64,000 bases of DNA from Pseudomonas bubulae (GTDB taxonomy: Bacteria; Pseudomonadota; Gammaproteobacteria; Pseudomonadales; Pseudomonadaceae): assembly GCF_037023725.1 (NCBI RefSeq), contig NZ_CP146077.1, positions 3,943,001 through 4,007,000 on the forward strand, in the 5' to 3' direction. Made by a program: the position numbers and the translations under genes. Below the pieces are notes generated by a model. It searched no databases and was not told the DNA's origin. It worked only from the letters and a program-made list of their open reading frames with translations. This document shows, piece after piece, positions 16,165 through 26,061 of this stretch (position 1 is its first letter; the number at the start of each line of letters is the position of its first letter).

Positions 16165-16443
16165 ATGAGCCTGATCCAGGAAAAATTCGCATCGTTGTTC
16201 TCCAACCACACTGTCACCGTTAAACCCCGCCCGGATGGCGGCGTGCTGCTGACATTGTGTGACAACGAAGGCAAACAGACCCAGCGCACACTTTCTTACA
16301 CCCAACTGCATACCGCCGAGGAACTGACCTGGGCCATCAGCGCGATTCGTCGTGACCTGGCAGGCACTGCCAGTGAATTGCCGACCATTTCGCTGCTGCA
16401 AAGCCAGCATCGTTTTGCCCTGCCGACCTATCACACCCGCTAA
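16165..16443 (+). CDS. DUF3509 domain protein
   Basis: 92 residues, small soluble protein of a family that I know mainly from Pseudomonas, function unknown. The start MSLIQEKFASLFSNHTVTVKPRPDGGVLLTL and the RRDLAG segment are characteristic. It lies alone, behind an unusually AT-rich 150-base leader. Confidence 0.85.
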   Translation: MSLIQEKFASLFSNHTVTVKPRPDGGVLLTLCDNEGKQTQRTLSYTQLHTAEELTWAISAIRRDLAGTASELPTISLLQSQHRFALPTYHTR

Positions 16444-16487
16444 ATCCAAGGGTAGTGCAAAGCAGTCCGCGATAGAGAACGGCATGA

Positions 16488-16517
16488 CTGTGGGAGCGAG
16501 CAGGCTCACTCCCACAG
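16488..16517. terminator. REP-like hairpin between convergent genes
   Basis: CTGTGGGAG ... CTCCCACAG: a single REP-type palindrome located exactly between the ends of the convergent DUF3509 and mtnC genes, so it probably terminates or stabilises both transcripts. Confidence 0.7.
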
Positions 16518-16526
16518 CAGTGTTGT

Positions 16527-17210
16527 TTAAATTGCGGCAGGGTCAATCTCGGCAAAACTGCTCACGGTTTTATGTCCCGCCAGTTCCCCACCCTCACGGG
16601 CCAGGCCGCAGGTCAGCATGCCGGCCGCCTGTGCAGCATCGAGTTCTTCAACGATATCCGACAAAAACAGGATCTTCCCGGCCGGGCAGCCTATGGCCTC
16701 GGTAATGTGGCGATAGGATTGCGCCTCACGCTTGGGCCCGGAGGTGGTGTCAAAGTAGCCACTGAACAGTGGCGTCAGGTCACCCGCCTCGGAACAGCCA
16801 AAAATCAGCTTTTGCGCCTGTATCGAACCTGACGAGTAGACATACAGGTCATACCCCTTGGCATGCCACTCGCGCAGCGCTTCGACCGCGTCCGGGTAAA
16901 CATGGCCCTTAAGCTCACCCGCGGCGTATCCCTGCTTCCAGATCATCCCTTGCAAGGCCTTGAGTGGTGTGGCCTTGCGGTCTTCGGCCAGCCATTGCTG
17001 GAGGATCTCGATGACCCGTTCGACATCGGCCTCAGGCTCGCCGCTATCCAGGCGTACTGCGCCCAGCTGCATGGCCACTTCAGGGTCTTCGGCATGCTCG
17101 CGCACAAACCCGGGCAGATGTTTGGCCGCATACGGAAACAACACGTCAAATACGAAGCTGACAGCGCTGGTGGTGCCTTCGATATCGGTCAGGATGGCTT
17201 TGATCGGCAT
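16527..17210 (-). CDS. mtnC: Acireductone synthase (enolase-phosphatase)
   Basis: 227-residue HAD-superfamily enzyme of methionine salvage. It enolises and dephosphorylates 2,3-diketo-5-methylthiopentyl-1-phosphate to acireductone. The HAD motifs are present: [12 protein letters not shown] (nucleophile region), [11 protein letters not shown], and [12 protein letters not shown]. Last gene of the MFS-mtnB-mtnD-mtnC operon, 9 bases after mtnD. Confidence 0.95.
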   Translation of the reverse strand: MPIKAILTDIEGTTSAVSFVFDVLFPYAAKHLPGFVREHAEDPEVAMQLGAVRLDSGEPEADVERVIEILQQWLAEDRKATPLKALQGMIWKQGYAAGELKGHVYPDAVEALREWHAKGYDLYVYSSGSIQAQKLIFGCSEAGDLTPLFSGYFDTTSGPKREAQSYRHITEAIGCPAGKILFLSDIVEELDAAQAAGMLTCGLAREGGELAGHKTVSSFAEIDPAAI

Positions 17211-17219
17211 GGGAGATCC

Positions 17220-17765
17220 TTAGTCTTCGAGGCGCGGGAAGCGTTCAGCGATGTCTTCGCCGGTAAAGTTGGCAACCCAGCCTTCCGGGTTGTTGAACAG
17301 GCGGATGGCGACAAAATGCGGATGCTCACCCATGTCGAACCAGTGCGGCGTGCCTGCGGGTACAGAAATTAGATCGTTCTTTTCGCACAACACCGCATAC
17401 ACATAGTCGCCAATATGTAGCGTAAACAAGCCACGACCGGCGACGAAAAAACGCACTTCATCTTCGCCATGGCGGTGCTCGTCGAGGAATTTGGCGCGCA
17501 ATTCGGCTTTTTGCGGGTGATCGCTGTTGAGACTGATCACGTCCACGGTGACATAACCACCCTCGCTCATCAGCCGGTCAATCTGCACGCGATAGGCGTT
17601 GATCACTTCATCCTGACTGGCCCCCGGCTGGATCTGCGTGGCGGCCTGCCAGCGGTCAAAGCGCACGCCCTGCTCGGCCAGTGTTGAAGCGATATCATCA
17701 AAATGGGTGAGCACCTTGTTGGGGAGTTCCGGGCTCGATACGTGATAAACGGACAAACTGCTCAT
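17220..17765 (-). CDS. mtnD: Acireductone dioxygenase
   Basis: 181-residue cupin enzyme that cleaves acireductone with oxygen: the iron form gives the methionine precursor KMTB and formate. The metal site is visible in FLDEHRHGEDEVRFFVAG (H, H, E) and the later H in GTPHWFDMGEHP. ATG 17765 (MSSLSVYHVSSPELPNKVL) is the family start; the frame extends upstream without a better ribosome site. Confidence 0.95.
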   Translation of the reverse strand: MSSLSVYHVSSPELPNKVLTHFDDIASTLAEQGVRFDRWQAATQIQPGASQDEVINAYRVQIDRLMSEGGYVTVDVISLNSDHPQKAELRAKFLDEHRHGEDEVRFFVAGRGLFTLHIGDYVYAVLCEKNDLISVPAGTPHWFDMGEHPHFVAIRLFNNPEGWVANFTGEDIAERFPRLED

Positions 17766-17865
17766 GGGGCGTGGTTCCTCGGCTTCGGCGCGCATTCGGC
17801 TTTTACAGGCCGTTCAGGCAGACCGTTCAAATCAGGGTGTGAGCTTCTTCACGGTGAAGTCAGCG

Positions 17866-18486
17866 TTAACGATTGAGTATTGCGCGAGCTTTCAGTTCGC
17901 ATTCAAACAAAAACTCGAAGGCTTCGATCTGGCGCAAGGCGTCGCTCATGCGCGCGCCCCACGTGTAAAGGCCATGCCCGCGAATCAGATAGCCCACACA
18001 GTCCGGGTGGGCTTCAAGCCATGGCTGAACCTTGGCCGCCAGCCGCGCGATGTCTTGATCATTGTCAAAAATCGGCACCAGCACACTGGACTCATGGGTC
18101 GAGACGCCACTGAAAGCCTTTTGCAGTTCGTAGTCTTCAAATTCAATGCTGTCGCCCGGCGTCAGGCGCGACAGCACCGTGGCATTGACCGAATGGGTGT
18201 GCAGCACCGCGCCAATTTCGGGGCGCCAGCTGTACAACTGGGTATGCAGCAGGGTTTCAGCGGAGGGTTTCTTGCCTGGTTCCAGGCTGTTGCCTGCCAG
18301 GTCAGTGGCAAGCACATCATCAGGTCCCAGCTGGCCCTTGTGCTTGCCCGACACCGTCAGCAGCGCCTGGCTGGCCGACAGCCGGGTGGAATAGTTGCTG
18401 CTGGTAGCCGGTGACCAGCCACGCGCATATAAAAAGCGCCCGGCTTCAATGATTTCCAGGCTCAGGTGTTCACGGGTAAGGCTCAT
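17866..18486 (-). CDS. mtnB: Methylthioribulose-1-phosphate dehydratase
   Basis: 206-residue class II aldolase-fold, zinc-dependent enzyme of methionine salvage. LHTHSVNATVLSR and IRGHGLYTWG supply the zinc histidines. RGWSPATSSNYSTRL is the family N-terminus. Its ATG overlaps the stop of the upstream MFS gene (ATGA), and mtnD follows after 100 bases. Confidence 0.95.
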   Translation of the reverse strand: MSLTREHLSLEIIEAGRFLYARGWSPATSSNYSTRLSASQALLTVSGKHKGQLGPDDVLATDLAGNSLEPGKKPSAETLLHTQLYSWRPEIGAVLHTHSVNATVLSRLTPGDSIEFEDYELQKAFSGVSTHESSVLVPIFDNDQDIARLAAKVQPWLEAHPDCVGYLIRGHGLYTWGARMSDALRQIEAFEFLFECELKARAILNR

Positions 18487-19631
18487 GGCCTGTCCTCTTG
18501 CAGTCGGGTGGCAATGATAACGGCTGCAGCCAGCGCTGCGACGCTCGCCATACTAAAGGTGAAAGCGGGGCCCAGGGTGTTCCAGCTGTAACCGGAGTAC
18601 AGCGCCCCCACGGCGCCACCGATACCGGCCAGCGTGGCGTACAGGGCCTGGCCCTGGCCTTGCTGGCCGGGACCGAAACTGCGTTGCACAAAGGTCATGG
18701 CCGAGGCATGAAAACTGCCAAAGGTGGCGGCGTGCAGCAGCTGCGCCAACAGCAACACCCACAGGTGCTCGGCAAAAGACCCCAGCAACAGCCAGCGCAA
18801 GGCAGCGAGGATAAAACTGAACATCAGCACCCGGCGCACAGAAAATTTCAGCAGGATACGGCGCATGGCCAAAAACATCAGCACTTCGGCCACCACTCCC
18901 AGGGCCCAGAGCAAGCCGATCACACCACGGCTATAGCCGAGGTGTTCCAGATGCAGAGTCAGAAATGTGTAGTACGGGCCGTGGCTCATTTGCATCAGCG
19001 CCACACAGGCATAGAACGCCAGCACGCCCGGGCTGAACAGTTGCTTCAAGAACCCGCCTTCCACCTGCTTGCGGCCCAGGCTGGAGGGCTGCGCATTGGG
19101 CACCCACAGGCTGCACAGCACAATGCCAGCCATGATCACGAGCAGCGCCACCGGGTAGATATCCAGGCTCAGCCATTCGAGCAGGCGGCCCAGGATCACC
19201 ACGGTAAGGATAAAACCGATCGAGCCCCACAAACGAATCTGACTGTAACGCTCAGGCTGCTCACGCAAGTGGGCAAAGGTAATGACTTCAAACTGCGGCA
19301 ACACCGCATGCCAGAAGAACGCATGCAGCGCCATCACCAGCGCCAGCCAGGCATAGCTCTGGCTGACAAAGATCAGGGCAAAACTGCACAAGGTGCAGAG
19401 CGCACCCAGACGCACGATCAGCAGACGCTGACCGCTGTAGTCCCCCAGCCAGCCCCACAGGTTGGGCGCAACGCAGCGCATCAGCATCGGGATGGCCACC
19501 AGTTCGCCAATACGCGCACTGGAAAACCCCAGGTGATTGAAGTACAACGCCAGAAACGGCGCTGTGGCACCCAGCAAGGCGAAATAGAAAAGATAGAAGC
19601 CTGACAGACGCCAGTAAGGAAGTGTCGCCAC
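18483..19631 (-). CDS. MFS transporter, HcaT/NupG-like, first gene of the methionine-salvage operon
   Basis: 382 residues, 12 predicted transmembrane helices, of the 3-phenylpropionate/nucleoside symporter branch of the MFS (WRLSGFYLFYFALLGATAPF, PMLMRCVAPNLWGWLGDYSG). The start is a GTG at 19631 with no strong Shine-Dalgarno. The 4-base overlap with mtnB makes co-transcription very likely, so uptake of methylthioadenosine or methylthioribose is a reasonable guess; the family alone does not show it. Confidence 0.85.
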   Translation of the reverse strand: MATLPYWRLSGFYLFYFALLGATAPFLALYFNHLGFSSARIGELVAIPMLMRCVAPNLWGWLGDYSGQRLLIVRLGALCTLCSFALIFVSQSYAWLALVMALHAFFWHAVLPQFEVITFAHLREQPERYSQIRLWGSIGFILTVVILGRLLEWLSLDIYPVALLVIMAGIVLCSLWVPNAQPSSLGRKQVEGGFLKQLFSPGVLAFYACVALMQMSHGPYYTFLTLHLEHLGYSRGVIGLLWALGVVAEVLMFLAMRRILLKFSVRRVLMFSFILAALRWLLLGSFAEHLWVLLLAQLLHAATFGSFHASAMTFVQRSFGPGQQGQGQALYATLAGIGGAVGALYSGYSWNTLGPAFTFSMASVAALAAAVIIATRLQEDRP

Positions 19632-19665
19632 GGCCGTCAGACCGTGACGCTCAACAATCCTTGCA

Positions 19666-20757
19666 TTACAACTGGCCCAGTACGGGCGTGCTGACGCGTA
19701 CGTCGGCGTTCTGGCCGCGATGACGCAACAGGTGATCCATCAGCACAATGGCCATCATGGCTTCGGCAATCGGCGTGGCACGGATACCCACGCACGGGTC
19801 ATGACGACCCTTGGTAATCACGTCCACCGGATTGCCATGCACGTCGATCGAGCGGCCCGGGGTGGTGATGCTCGAGGTTGGCTTGAGCGCCAGGTGGGCA
19901 ACGATCGGCTGGCCAGACGAAATACCACCCAGGATGCCGCCGGCGTTGTTGCTCAGGAAACCTTCAGGGGTCATCTCGTCGCGATGCTCGGTGCCGCGCT
20001 GGGCAACACTGGCAAAACCGGCGCCGATTTCAATACCTTTTACGGCATTAATGCTCATCAGCGCATGGGCCAACTCGGCATCCAGACGGTCGAAAATCGG
20101 CTCGCCCAACCCCGGGATCACGCCTTCGGCGACCACGGTGATTTTGGCGCCAACCGAGTCCTGGTCACGGCGCAGTTGATCCATGTAGGCCTCAAGCTCC
20201 GGCACTTTGTCCGGGTCAGGGCTGAAAAAGGCGTTTTGTTCAACCGAGTCCCAGGTCTTGAACGGGATTTCAATCGGGCCCAGCTGGCTCATATAACCGC
20301 GAATCACGATGCCTTGGGTGGCCAGGTACTTTTTCGCGATGGCACCGGCGGCCACACGCATGGCCGTTTCACGCGCCGAACTGCGCCCGCCGCCGCGGTA
20401 ATCGCGCTCGCCGTACTTGTGGTGATAGGTGTAATCAGCGTGGGCCGGGCGGAACAGATCCTTGATCGCCGAGTAATCCTTGGACTTCTGGTCAGTGTTA
20501 CGGATCAGCAGGCCAATGGCGCAGCCGGTGGTGCGGCCTTCAAACACCCCGGAGAGGATTTCAACTTCGTCGGCCTCCTGACGCTGGGTGGTGTGGCGGC
20601 TGGTGCCGGGCTTGCGTCGATCCAGGTCACGTTGCAAATCTTCAAGGGACAGCTCCAGCCCTGGCGGGCAGCCATCAACAATGGCGACCAACGCCGGACC
20701 ATGGCTTTCGCCAGCGGTGGTGACAGTGAACAGCTTGCCGTAGGTATTGCCGGACAT
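19666..20757 (-). CDS. aroC: Chorismate synthase
   Basis: 363 residues. Converts EPSP to chorismate with reduced FMN, the last step of the shikimate pathway. Conserved motifs: [78 protein letters not shown] and [18 protein letters not shown]. Full family length. Confidence 0.98.
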   Translation of the reverse strand: MSGNTYGKLFTVTTAGESHGPALVAIVDGCPPGLELSLEDLQRDLDRRKPGTSRHTTQRQEADEVEILSGVFEGRTTGCAIGLLIRNTDQKSKDYSAIKDLFRPAHADYTYHHKYGERDYRGGGRSSARETAMRVAAGAIAKKYLATQGIVIRGYMSQLGPIEIPFKTWDSVEQNAFFSPDPDKVPELEAYMDQLRRDQDSVGAKITVVAEGVIPGLGEPIFDRLDAELAHALMSINAVKGIEIGAGFASVAQRGTEHRDEMTPEGFLSNNAGGILGGISSGQPIVAHLALKPTSSITTPGRSIDVHGNPVDVITKGRHDPCVGIRATPIAEAMMAIVLMDHLLRHRGQNADVRVSTPVLGQL

Positions 20758-20949
20758 GCAGGGCGCTCCGCGAAAATCAGCCGATAAAGTTCAGCCCGGG
20801 ATCAGTTCAAGTCTTGTTGCAACACAACAGATGTTGAACAGATCCCAGATAACCAAAAGCGCCAGTATACGCAGGCTACCTCTGTAGTTCATCCTCGAAC
20901 CTTACTCATCCGGGTTTGTCCAACCGGCACACTAGACAATGATGGCGCT

Positions 20950-21954
20950 ATGATGCTGCGAATACTTATATTAGCACTGACCCTGTTTGGCTTTGGCACC
21001 CAGGCCCTGGCGGCCCCGCCCTCCAATGTCTTGCTGCGGCCCATTGAGCTCGATACCGGCTCCGGCACGTTGTATGGCTCGCTGGTTTTGCCCAAGAGCG
21101 ACAAGCCCGTACCCGTGGTGCTGATTATTGCCGGTTCCGGCCCGACTGACCGCGACGGCAACAACCCTATCGGCGGGCGCAATGACGCCCTGAAAAAACT
21201 GGCCTGGCGCCTGGCCCAGAGCAATATTGCCAGCGTCCGCTTCGACAAGCGCGGCATCGCCCAGAGCCAGCCTGCCGGGCCTGACGAGCAAAAGCTCAAC
21301 TTCGATCAGTATGTGTCCGACGCCGTGGCCTGGGGCGAGAAACTCAAAAGCGACCCGCGCTTTGGCAAGGTGTTTGTGCTCGGGCACAGTGAAGGCGCAA
21401 TGATCGCTAGCCTGGCAGCCCCACAAATCGGTGCTGCCGGCGTGGTTTCGATTGCCGGTACAGGGCGCCCGGTGGGCGTGCTGTTGCGCGAGCAACTGCA
21501 ACGCAATCACCTTCCGCCTGCCCTGCTCAAACGCAGTTTTGAGCTGATCAGCAGCCTGGAAGCCGGCAAGACCGACGACAAGGTGCCCAAGGATCTGCAA
21601 GTGATCTTCCGCCCCAGCGTGCAGCCGTACATGATCAGCCTGCTGCGCCATGACCCGGCTGCCGCTTTCGCCGCACTGAAAATGCCGGCCATGATCATTC
21701 AGGGCACCCACGACATTCAGGTAGAGGTCAAGGATGCCCGCCTGCTCAAGGCCGCCAAGCCCGATGCCGTACTGACACTGATCAATGGCATGAACCACGT
21801 GATGCGCATCGTGCCAATGGACATGAAGCGCCAGGTGCAGTCCTATAACGACCCCAATCAGCGTCTGGCAGGCGAACTGGGCGACCGAACTGTGCGCTTT
21901 ATCACGAAAGTCAATGCGGGCCAGCCCTACAGTACTGCGCACAACGGCCGATAA
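20950..21954 (+). CDS. Secreted alpha/beta hydrolase
   Basis: 334 residues with signal peptide (cleaved near LAA, residue 22). Alpha/beta-hydrolase fold: IIAGSGPTDRDGNN oxyanion region (61-72), FDKRGIAQS, nucleophile S147 in GHSEGA, acid D in QGTHDIQV and histidine in NGMNHVMR. Periplasmic or exported esterase/peptidase-like enzyme; the substrate is not predictable. A second in-frame ATG lies at 20953. Confidence 0.88.
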   Translation: MMLRILILALTLFGFGTQALAAPPSNVLLRPIELDTGSGTLYGSLVLPKSDKPVPVVLIIAGSGPTDRDGNNPIGGRNDALKKLAWRLAQSNIASVRFDKRGIAQSQPAGPDEQKLNFDQYVSDAVAWGEKLKSDPRFGKVFVLGHSEGAMIASLAAPQIGAAGVVSIAGTGRPVGVLLREQLQRNHLPPALLKRSFELISSLEAGKTDDKVPKDLQVIFRPSVQPYMISLLRHDPAAAFAALKMPAMIIQGTHDIQVEVKDARLLKAAKPDAVLTLINGMNHVMRIVPMDMKRQVQSYNDPNQRLAGELGDRTVRFITKVNAGQPYSTAHNGR

Positions 21955-22007
21955 ACCGGTGTCGGCCGTCTTTGCTTGGCTGACATCCAGCACAGGATCG
22001 AGCCGTT

Positions 22008-22799
22008 ATGAGCGACACCCCAACACAACCCGCCGGGCCCGAGGCACCGGAAGTGCCCGAGGCCCCGCCGCTGCCTTGGGCCGATGTGCAGCCCGAGCAT
22101 TTGCGCATGCTGCGCCTCGCCCCCCTGCCCACTGACCGCAACACCGGGGCACGGCCGTTACGCTTTGTGCAGTTTGGCCACGCCACACGCCACAGCAAAG
22201 ACCTCAGCCTGCTGCGCATGACCATCACCCTGCCGGGCCAGCGCGTGCGCAGCGAACAGAACCAGCTTGACCTGTGGGTCGACCATAGCACCCACCGCGT
22301 GCGTTTCAGCCCTGAGCGCGGTTTGCAAGTTGAACCGGCGAACCGCGGGATCGGCCGTTTTCTGCTGGCTCAGGCCGCGTTGTGGGCGCAGAAAAAATGG
22401 TCGCACTACCGCGTTGACGGCACCGACCTGGCCAGCCGGGACGCCCTGAATGAAGACAGCCGCCTGCGCCGCGATCATGTTTTGCGGGTGCAGGGCTTTG
22501 ATGTGGTGTATGCCGACGCCCAGTTTCTCAAGGCACGGATCGAAGACGTGCAAGTGGGCGAGTTGCTGGACAGCTGGAATGGCGAAAAGCTTCAGTTCCT
22601 CGACATTCTTGAGACTGCGCAAATGCTCCAGCAAGCCGAACAGAACTTGCAGGAACAAGAGGTAAAACTGCGGGAAAAAGAAGAAAAACTCGGCAGGTAC
22701 CAGCGCGAAGAAATGGGCCTGCGCTTTACCATCACCTGCCTGGTAGCCTTTTCGGTGTTCCAGGCAGGGTTGTTGATCTGGATTGCGACGCACCGCTGA
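22008..22799 (+). CDS. Unknown protein with C-terminal coiled coil and membrane anchor
   Basis: 263 residues, no family recognised. A proline-rich acidic N-terminus (1-30) precedes a globular domain (about 45-185). A long charged helix follows (LQQAEQNLQEQEVKLREKEEKLGRYQREE, about 208-240), then one C-terminal transmembrane helix (FTITCLVAFSVFQAGLLIWIA). It is probably tail-anchored with the domain in the cytoplasm. The gene stands 53 bases after the hydrolase on the same strand. Confidence 0.75.
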   Translation: MSDTPTQPAGPEAPEVPEAPPLPWADVQPEHLRMLRLAPLPTDRNTGARPLRFVQFGHATRHSKDLSLLRMTITLPGQRVRSEQNQLDLWVDHSTHRVRFSPERGLQVEPANRGIGRFLLAQAALWAQKKWSHYRVDGTDLASRDALNEDSRLRRDHVLRVQGFDVVYADAQFLKARIEDVQVGELLDSWNGEKLQFLDILETAQMLQQAEQNLQEQEVKLREKEEKLGRYQREEMGLRFTITCLVAFSVFQAGLLIWIATHR

Positions 22800-22832
22800 T
22801 GGTACCCACCCGCTGCACAGGGTCACTATGGG

Positions 22833-24713
22833 TTACGGATAGCCAAGACCTGTTCCCCTGGGGTAGCGCAACGCCCCCGGCTGGCTGCCATCGGCCAGGG
22901 CAAAAATATCAACCGGCAAACGCCCCACGGGGACGCTCCGCCCCAGCATGACATCCACAGCAGCCGGCAAGGCTGGCCCCAGCAGACCTCGGTCATACCC
23001 CCTGGACGAGTAGGTCGCCAATGTGGCGCCGGCGATATCGTCAAATTCCACCACATCGTAGGGCGAGTTCATCGTCAGATGAATAGCCAGCTTGCCGCGG
23101 GACGTGGCGTATTCCATGGCACAGCGCAGCCATTGCAAACTGCTCTGCACGGTTGCTCCTGACAACAACTGATCGGCATGCGCATTTCGCACGACAGCAC
23201 TGACACCGATTGAAGAGGTACCGAGAATCACCGTTTCTGCGGCGTTGATCGCCCGCTTTATCTCAACCCAGCCAACGCCTCTCAGCGCCTTGCCTGTCAA
23301 CAGGAGCGCAGGATAGCCGGCCTCCTCGAACCTGCGGCGCAAGGCTTCGGCCTGCTCATTCCTCGGGGTCAGGATCAAGATCCGCGCGCACTGGTTCTTC
23401 AGAGGCAACGCGGCGCACTGATTACGAATCAATGTAATGGATTGCGCGGTAATACGTTGCTCGAGCGCACGATGTGCCGGGCTGCCAATTATATTCAACT
23501 CAGGTCGAGGCCTGGCGCCCTGCTCGGCGGTAATCCCGTTGCGCAACTTCATTCGCACAATCCGCAATACCGACTGATCCAGTTCCTGTCGATCAATATC
23601 GCCCGCCTCGACAGCCGCTACCACCTGATCAACCAACCCGGACAGGAGCCCGGCCTGGCGAGCGGTACGAAATTCAATGGGCATCAGGGCGATATCCACA
23701 TCCGCCTGAAAAGCCTTTATCACGGCGTCGGCCTGACCGAAAAAACCGGCAATGGCCTTCATATCCATCGCATCCGTGATGCTCACGCCCTGAAAGCCAA
23801 GCTCACCCCGTAGAATATTGTGCTGAATTTTCCGCGACATGGTCGCAGGTGCAATAATCGGTTCACCGGTGCGCGTCTGAACCAGGGTGCTATCGAGCGC
23901 AGGATATTGAATATGGGCGGTCATGACCATTTCTGGCGCTTCACCCGCTTCAATGGCCAAACGATAGGGCGCCAGATCAATTGCCCAGGCATCTTCACGG
24001 GACTTGTTCACCACCGGCAGCCCGATATGCGAGTCCGTTTCCGTATCCCCATGCCCCGGGAAATGCTTGTACGCCGCGATCACGCCCTGTGCAGCCATAC
24101 CTTGCATCATGCGTCGGGCCAACAGGCTGACCGTGCGTACATCATCACCAAAAGCGCGCACATTGATGACGGGGTTGAACGGGTTGCTGTTGACGTCCAC
24201 CACCGGGGCAAAATTCAAGTTAAACCCCAGAGCCGCAATCTCGGCGGCCAACACCACACCCTGGTCATAAGCCATCCGCTCGTCACCACCGCCGTGCCAG
24301 GCCGCAGCCAATGCCATGTTGCCCGGGAAAACCGTGGCCGCCCTGCGCGGCAGGCGAAACACTGCCCCCCCCTCCTCGTCCACCCCCAGCAACAGGCCGA
24401 GTTCACCCGCGACCGGGGGCACAGCGCGCAGATCATCCAGAAGGGTTCTGCCCTGCTCAAGCGAACTCAAATTGTTACCAAACAAAATCACCCCGCCAAT
24501 GGCGTTGTTACGCAGGGCATCGCCCATGGCGGAATTGAACCGGGTGGTACTCAGGGTGCACGCTGGCTGGTCGTCAGGACACCAATAACGAAAGGCCACG
24601 AGCAACTTCTGCCCGATTTTTTCGCGCAGGGTCAAGCCCTCAAGGAGGCATCGGGCGCGCGTGTCGAGATCAGTGTCGCTGGGAGCCAAAGGAAACCGGG
24701 ACGCTTGTGTCAT
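22833..24713 (-). CDS. Glycoside hydrolase family 3 protein (NagZ-like)
   Basis: 626 residues without a signal peptide, so probably cytoplasmic. The family 3 N-domain carries LLLGVDEEGG (108-116), KHFPGHGDTETDSH (216-229, the NagZ acid/base loop) and the nucleophile D314 in SITDAMDMKA. A C-terminal alpha/beta domain (about 420-620), absent from the short NagZ of enterobacteria, follows. Likely beta-N-acetylhexosaminidase or beta-glucosidase activity. A second, standard nagZ elsewhere would argue against a cell-wall recycling role. Confidence 0.88.
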   Translation of the reverse strand: MTQASRFPLAPSDTDLDTRARCLLEGLTLREKIGQKLLVAFRYWCPDDQPACTLSTTRFNSAMGDALRNNAIGGVILFGNNLSSLEQGRTLLDDLRAVPPVAGELGLLLGVDEEGGAVFRLPRRAATVFPGNMALAAAWHGGGDERMAYDQGVVLAAEIAALGFNLNFAPVVDVNSNPFNPVINVRAFGDDVRTVSLLARRMMQGMAAQGVIAAYKHFPGHGDTETDSHIGLPVVNKSREDAWAIDLAPYRLAIEAGEAPEMVMTAHIQYPALDSTLVQTRTGEPIIAPATMSRKIQHNILRGELGFQGVSITDAMDMKAIAGFFGQADAVIKAFQADVDIALMPIEFRTARQAGLLSGLVDQVVAAVEAGDIDRQELDQSVLRIVRMKLRNGITAEQGARPRPELNIIGSPAHRALEQRITAQSITLIRNQCAALPLKNQCARILILTPRNEQAEALRRRFEEAGYPALLLTGKALRGVGWVEIKRAINAAETVILGTSSIGVSAVVRNAHADQLLSGATVQSSLQWLRCAMEYATSRGKLAIHLTMNSPYDVVEFDDIAGATLATYSSRGYDRGLLGPALPAAVDVMLGRSVPVGRLPVDIFALADGSQPGALRYPRGTGLGYP

Positions 24714-24880
24714 GCTTTGATCCTCGTATACAAACCAATACGGGCATCAAGCAGGCAGCCACTTCAGGGAGATGCGTGCCAAAACCGCTTCGCTTGATGC
24801 CCAGCCGTTGTCGAATGTATCGAGTTGCGGACGAACAAAAAGCGAAGAGGTATTGCAGCGTTTGTAATGCTCTTGCCTGA

Positions 24881-25789
24881 TCAGATTCGAGAAGCAAACA
24901 GCCCCTGATGGGCACGGCACTGTTCGGCGGTCAACATGAATACACCGTGCCCCCCGCGCTCAAAATCAAGCCAGGCGAAGTCGACTTCCGGGTACAGCGA
25001 CTCAACGTGTATCTGGCTGTTGCCTACCTCAACGATCAGCAAGCCTTTTTCGGTCAGATGATCAGCCGCTTCGGCCAGCATCCGGCGTACCAGGTTCAGG
25101 CCGTCGTCACCGCAGGCCAGCCCCAATTCCGGCTCGTGCTGATACTCGGCCGGCATGTCGGCGAAATCTTCGGCATCCACATACGGCGGGTTGGACACAA
25201 TCAGGTCGAAACGCTGCCCCGGCAAGCCATCAAAGCCGTCGCCCTGCACGGTGTAAACCCGTGCGTCGACACCGTGGCGCTCGATGTTCTGGTTGGCCAC
25301 TTCAAGGGCCTCAAAGGACAGGTCAGCCAGTACCACTTCGGCGTTCTGGAACTCGTAGGCACAGGCGATGCCGATACAGCCCGAACCGGTACACAGGTCA
25401 AGAATGCGTGCAGGTTCAGCACCCAGCCACGGTTCAAAACGCTTTTCAATCAGCTCACCGATCGGCGAGCGCGGGATCAGCACGCGCTCATCGACGATAA
25501 ACGACATGCCGCAGAACCAGGCCTCACCCAACAGATAGGCCGTGGGCACGCGCTCTTCGATACGGCGCTTGAGCAGATGTTGCAGGTTCACCAGCTCATC
25601 GTCTTCAAGGCGGCAGTCGAGATAACTATCGGCAATTTCCCACGGCAGGTTCAGCGCACCCAACACCAATTGACGGGCTTCGTCCCAGGCATTGTCGGTA
25701 CCATGACCAAAGAACAACTCTTCCCCATGAAAGTGGCTAACGGCCCAGCGAATATGGTCGCGCAGAGTGCGCAGGCGGGAAGTGATCAA
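24881..25789 (-). CDS. prmB: Ribosomal protein L3 N5-glutamine methyltransferase
   Basis: 302 residues. SAM-dependent methylation of the glutamine side chain of ribosomal protein L3. Motif I ([15 protein letters not shown]) and the NPPY motif ([16 protein letters not shown]) are intact, and the helical N-terminal domain is of PrmB type. The start is TTG at 25789: AGGAG lies 8 bases before it and no ATG/GTG is available nearby. Confidence 0.95.
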   Translation of the reverse strand: MITSRLRTLRDHIRWAVSHFHGEELFFGHGTDNAWDEARQLVLGALNLPWEIADSYLDCRLEDDELVNLQHLLKRRIEERVPTAYLLGEAWFCGMSFIVDERVLIPRSPIGELIEKRFEPWLGAEPARILDLCTGSGCIGIACAYEFQNAEVVLADLSFEALEVANQNIERHGVDARVYTVQGDGFDGLPGQRFDLIVSNPPYVDAEDFADMPAEYQHEPELGLACGDDGLNLVRRMLAEAADHLTEKGLLIVEVGNSQIHVESLYPEVDFAWLDFERGGHGVFMLTAEQCRAHQGLFASRI

Positions 25790-26061
25790 TGGTCTTACTC
25801 CTCAAAATCGATTGGCGATTCTAACAGCCAAACTCCGACGCGCCAAAGGTGGCCGGACGACTACACGTGACGGCGTTTCAAAAAGTAAGACCGTGTACAA
25901 TAAAAAACTGAAATCGCTCCATTTTGTACATTTTATGGCTACAACATATTTGCTTGACATCGCTACAGGCCAGCAACCACAAGGCCTGCACGACTAGTCA
26001 TTCACATAAACGCTCCGCCAGTGGAGAATGTCGCAAAAGCCCCATTCAAAGGAGCCCCCGA

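Noticed and set aside
18498..19604. 368-residue open frame antisense to the MFS gene
   Set aside because: Low-complexity Gln/His-rich shadow of a membrane protein gene.
25869..25945. TGTAC-containing inverted half-sites near 25892 and 25926, considered as another TTGTATACAA site
   Set aside because: The half-sites are over 20 bases apart and lack the contiguous palindrome.
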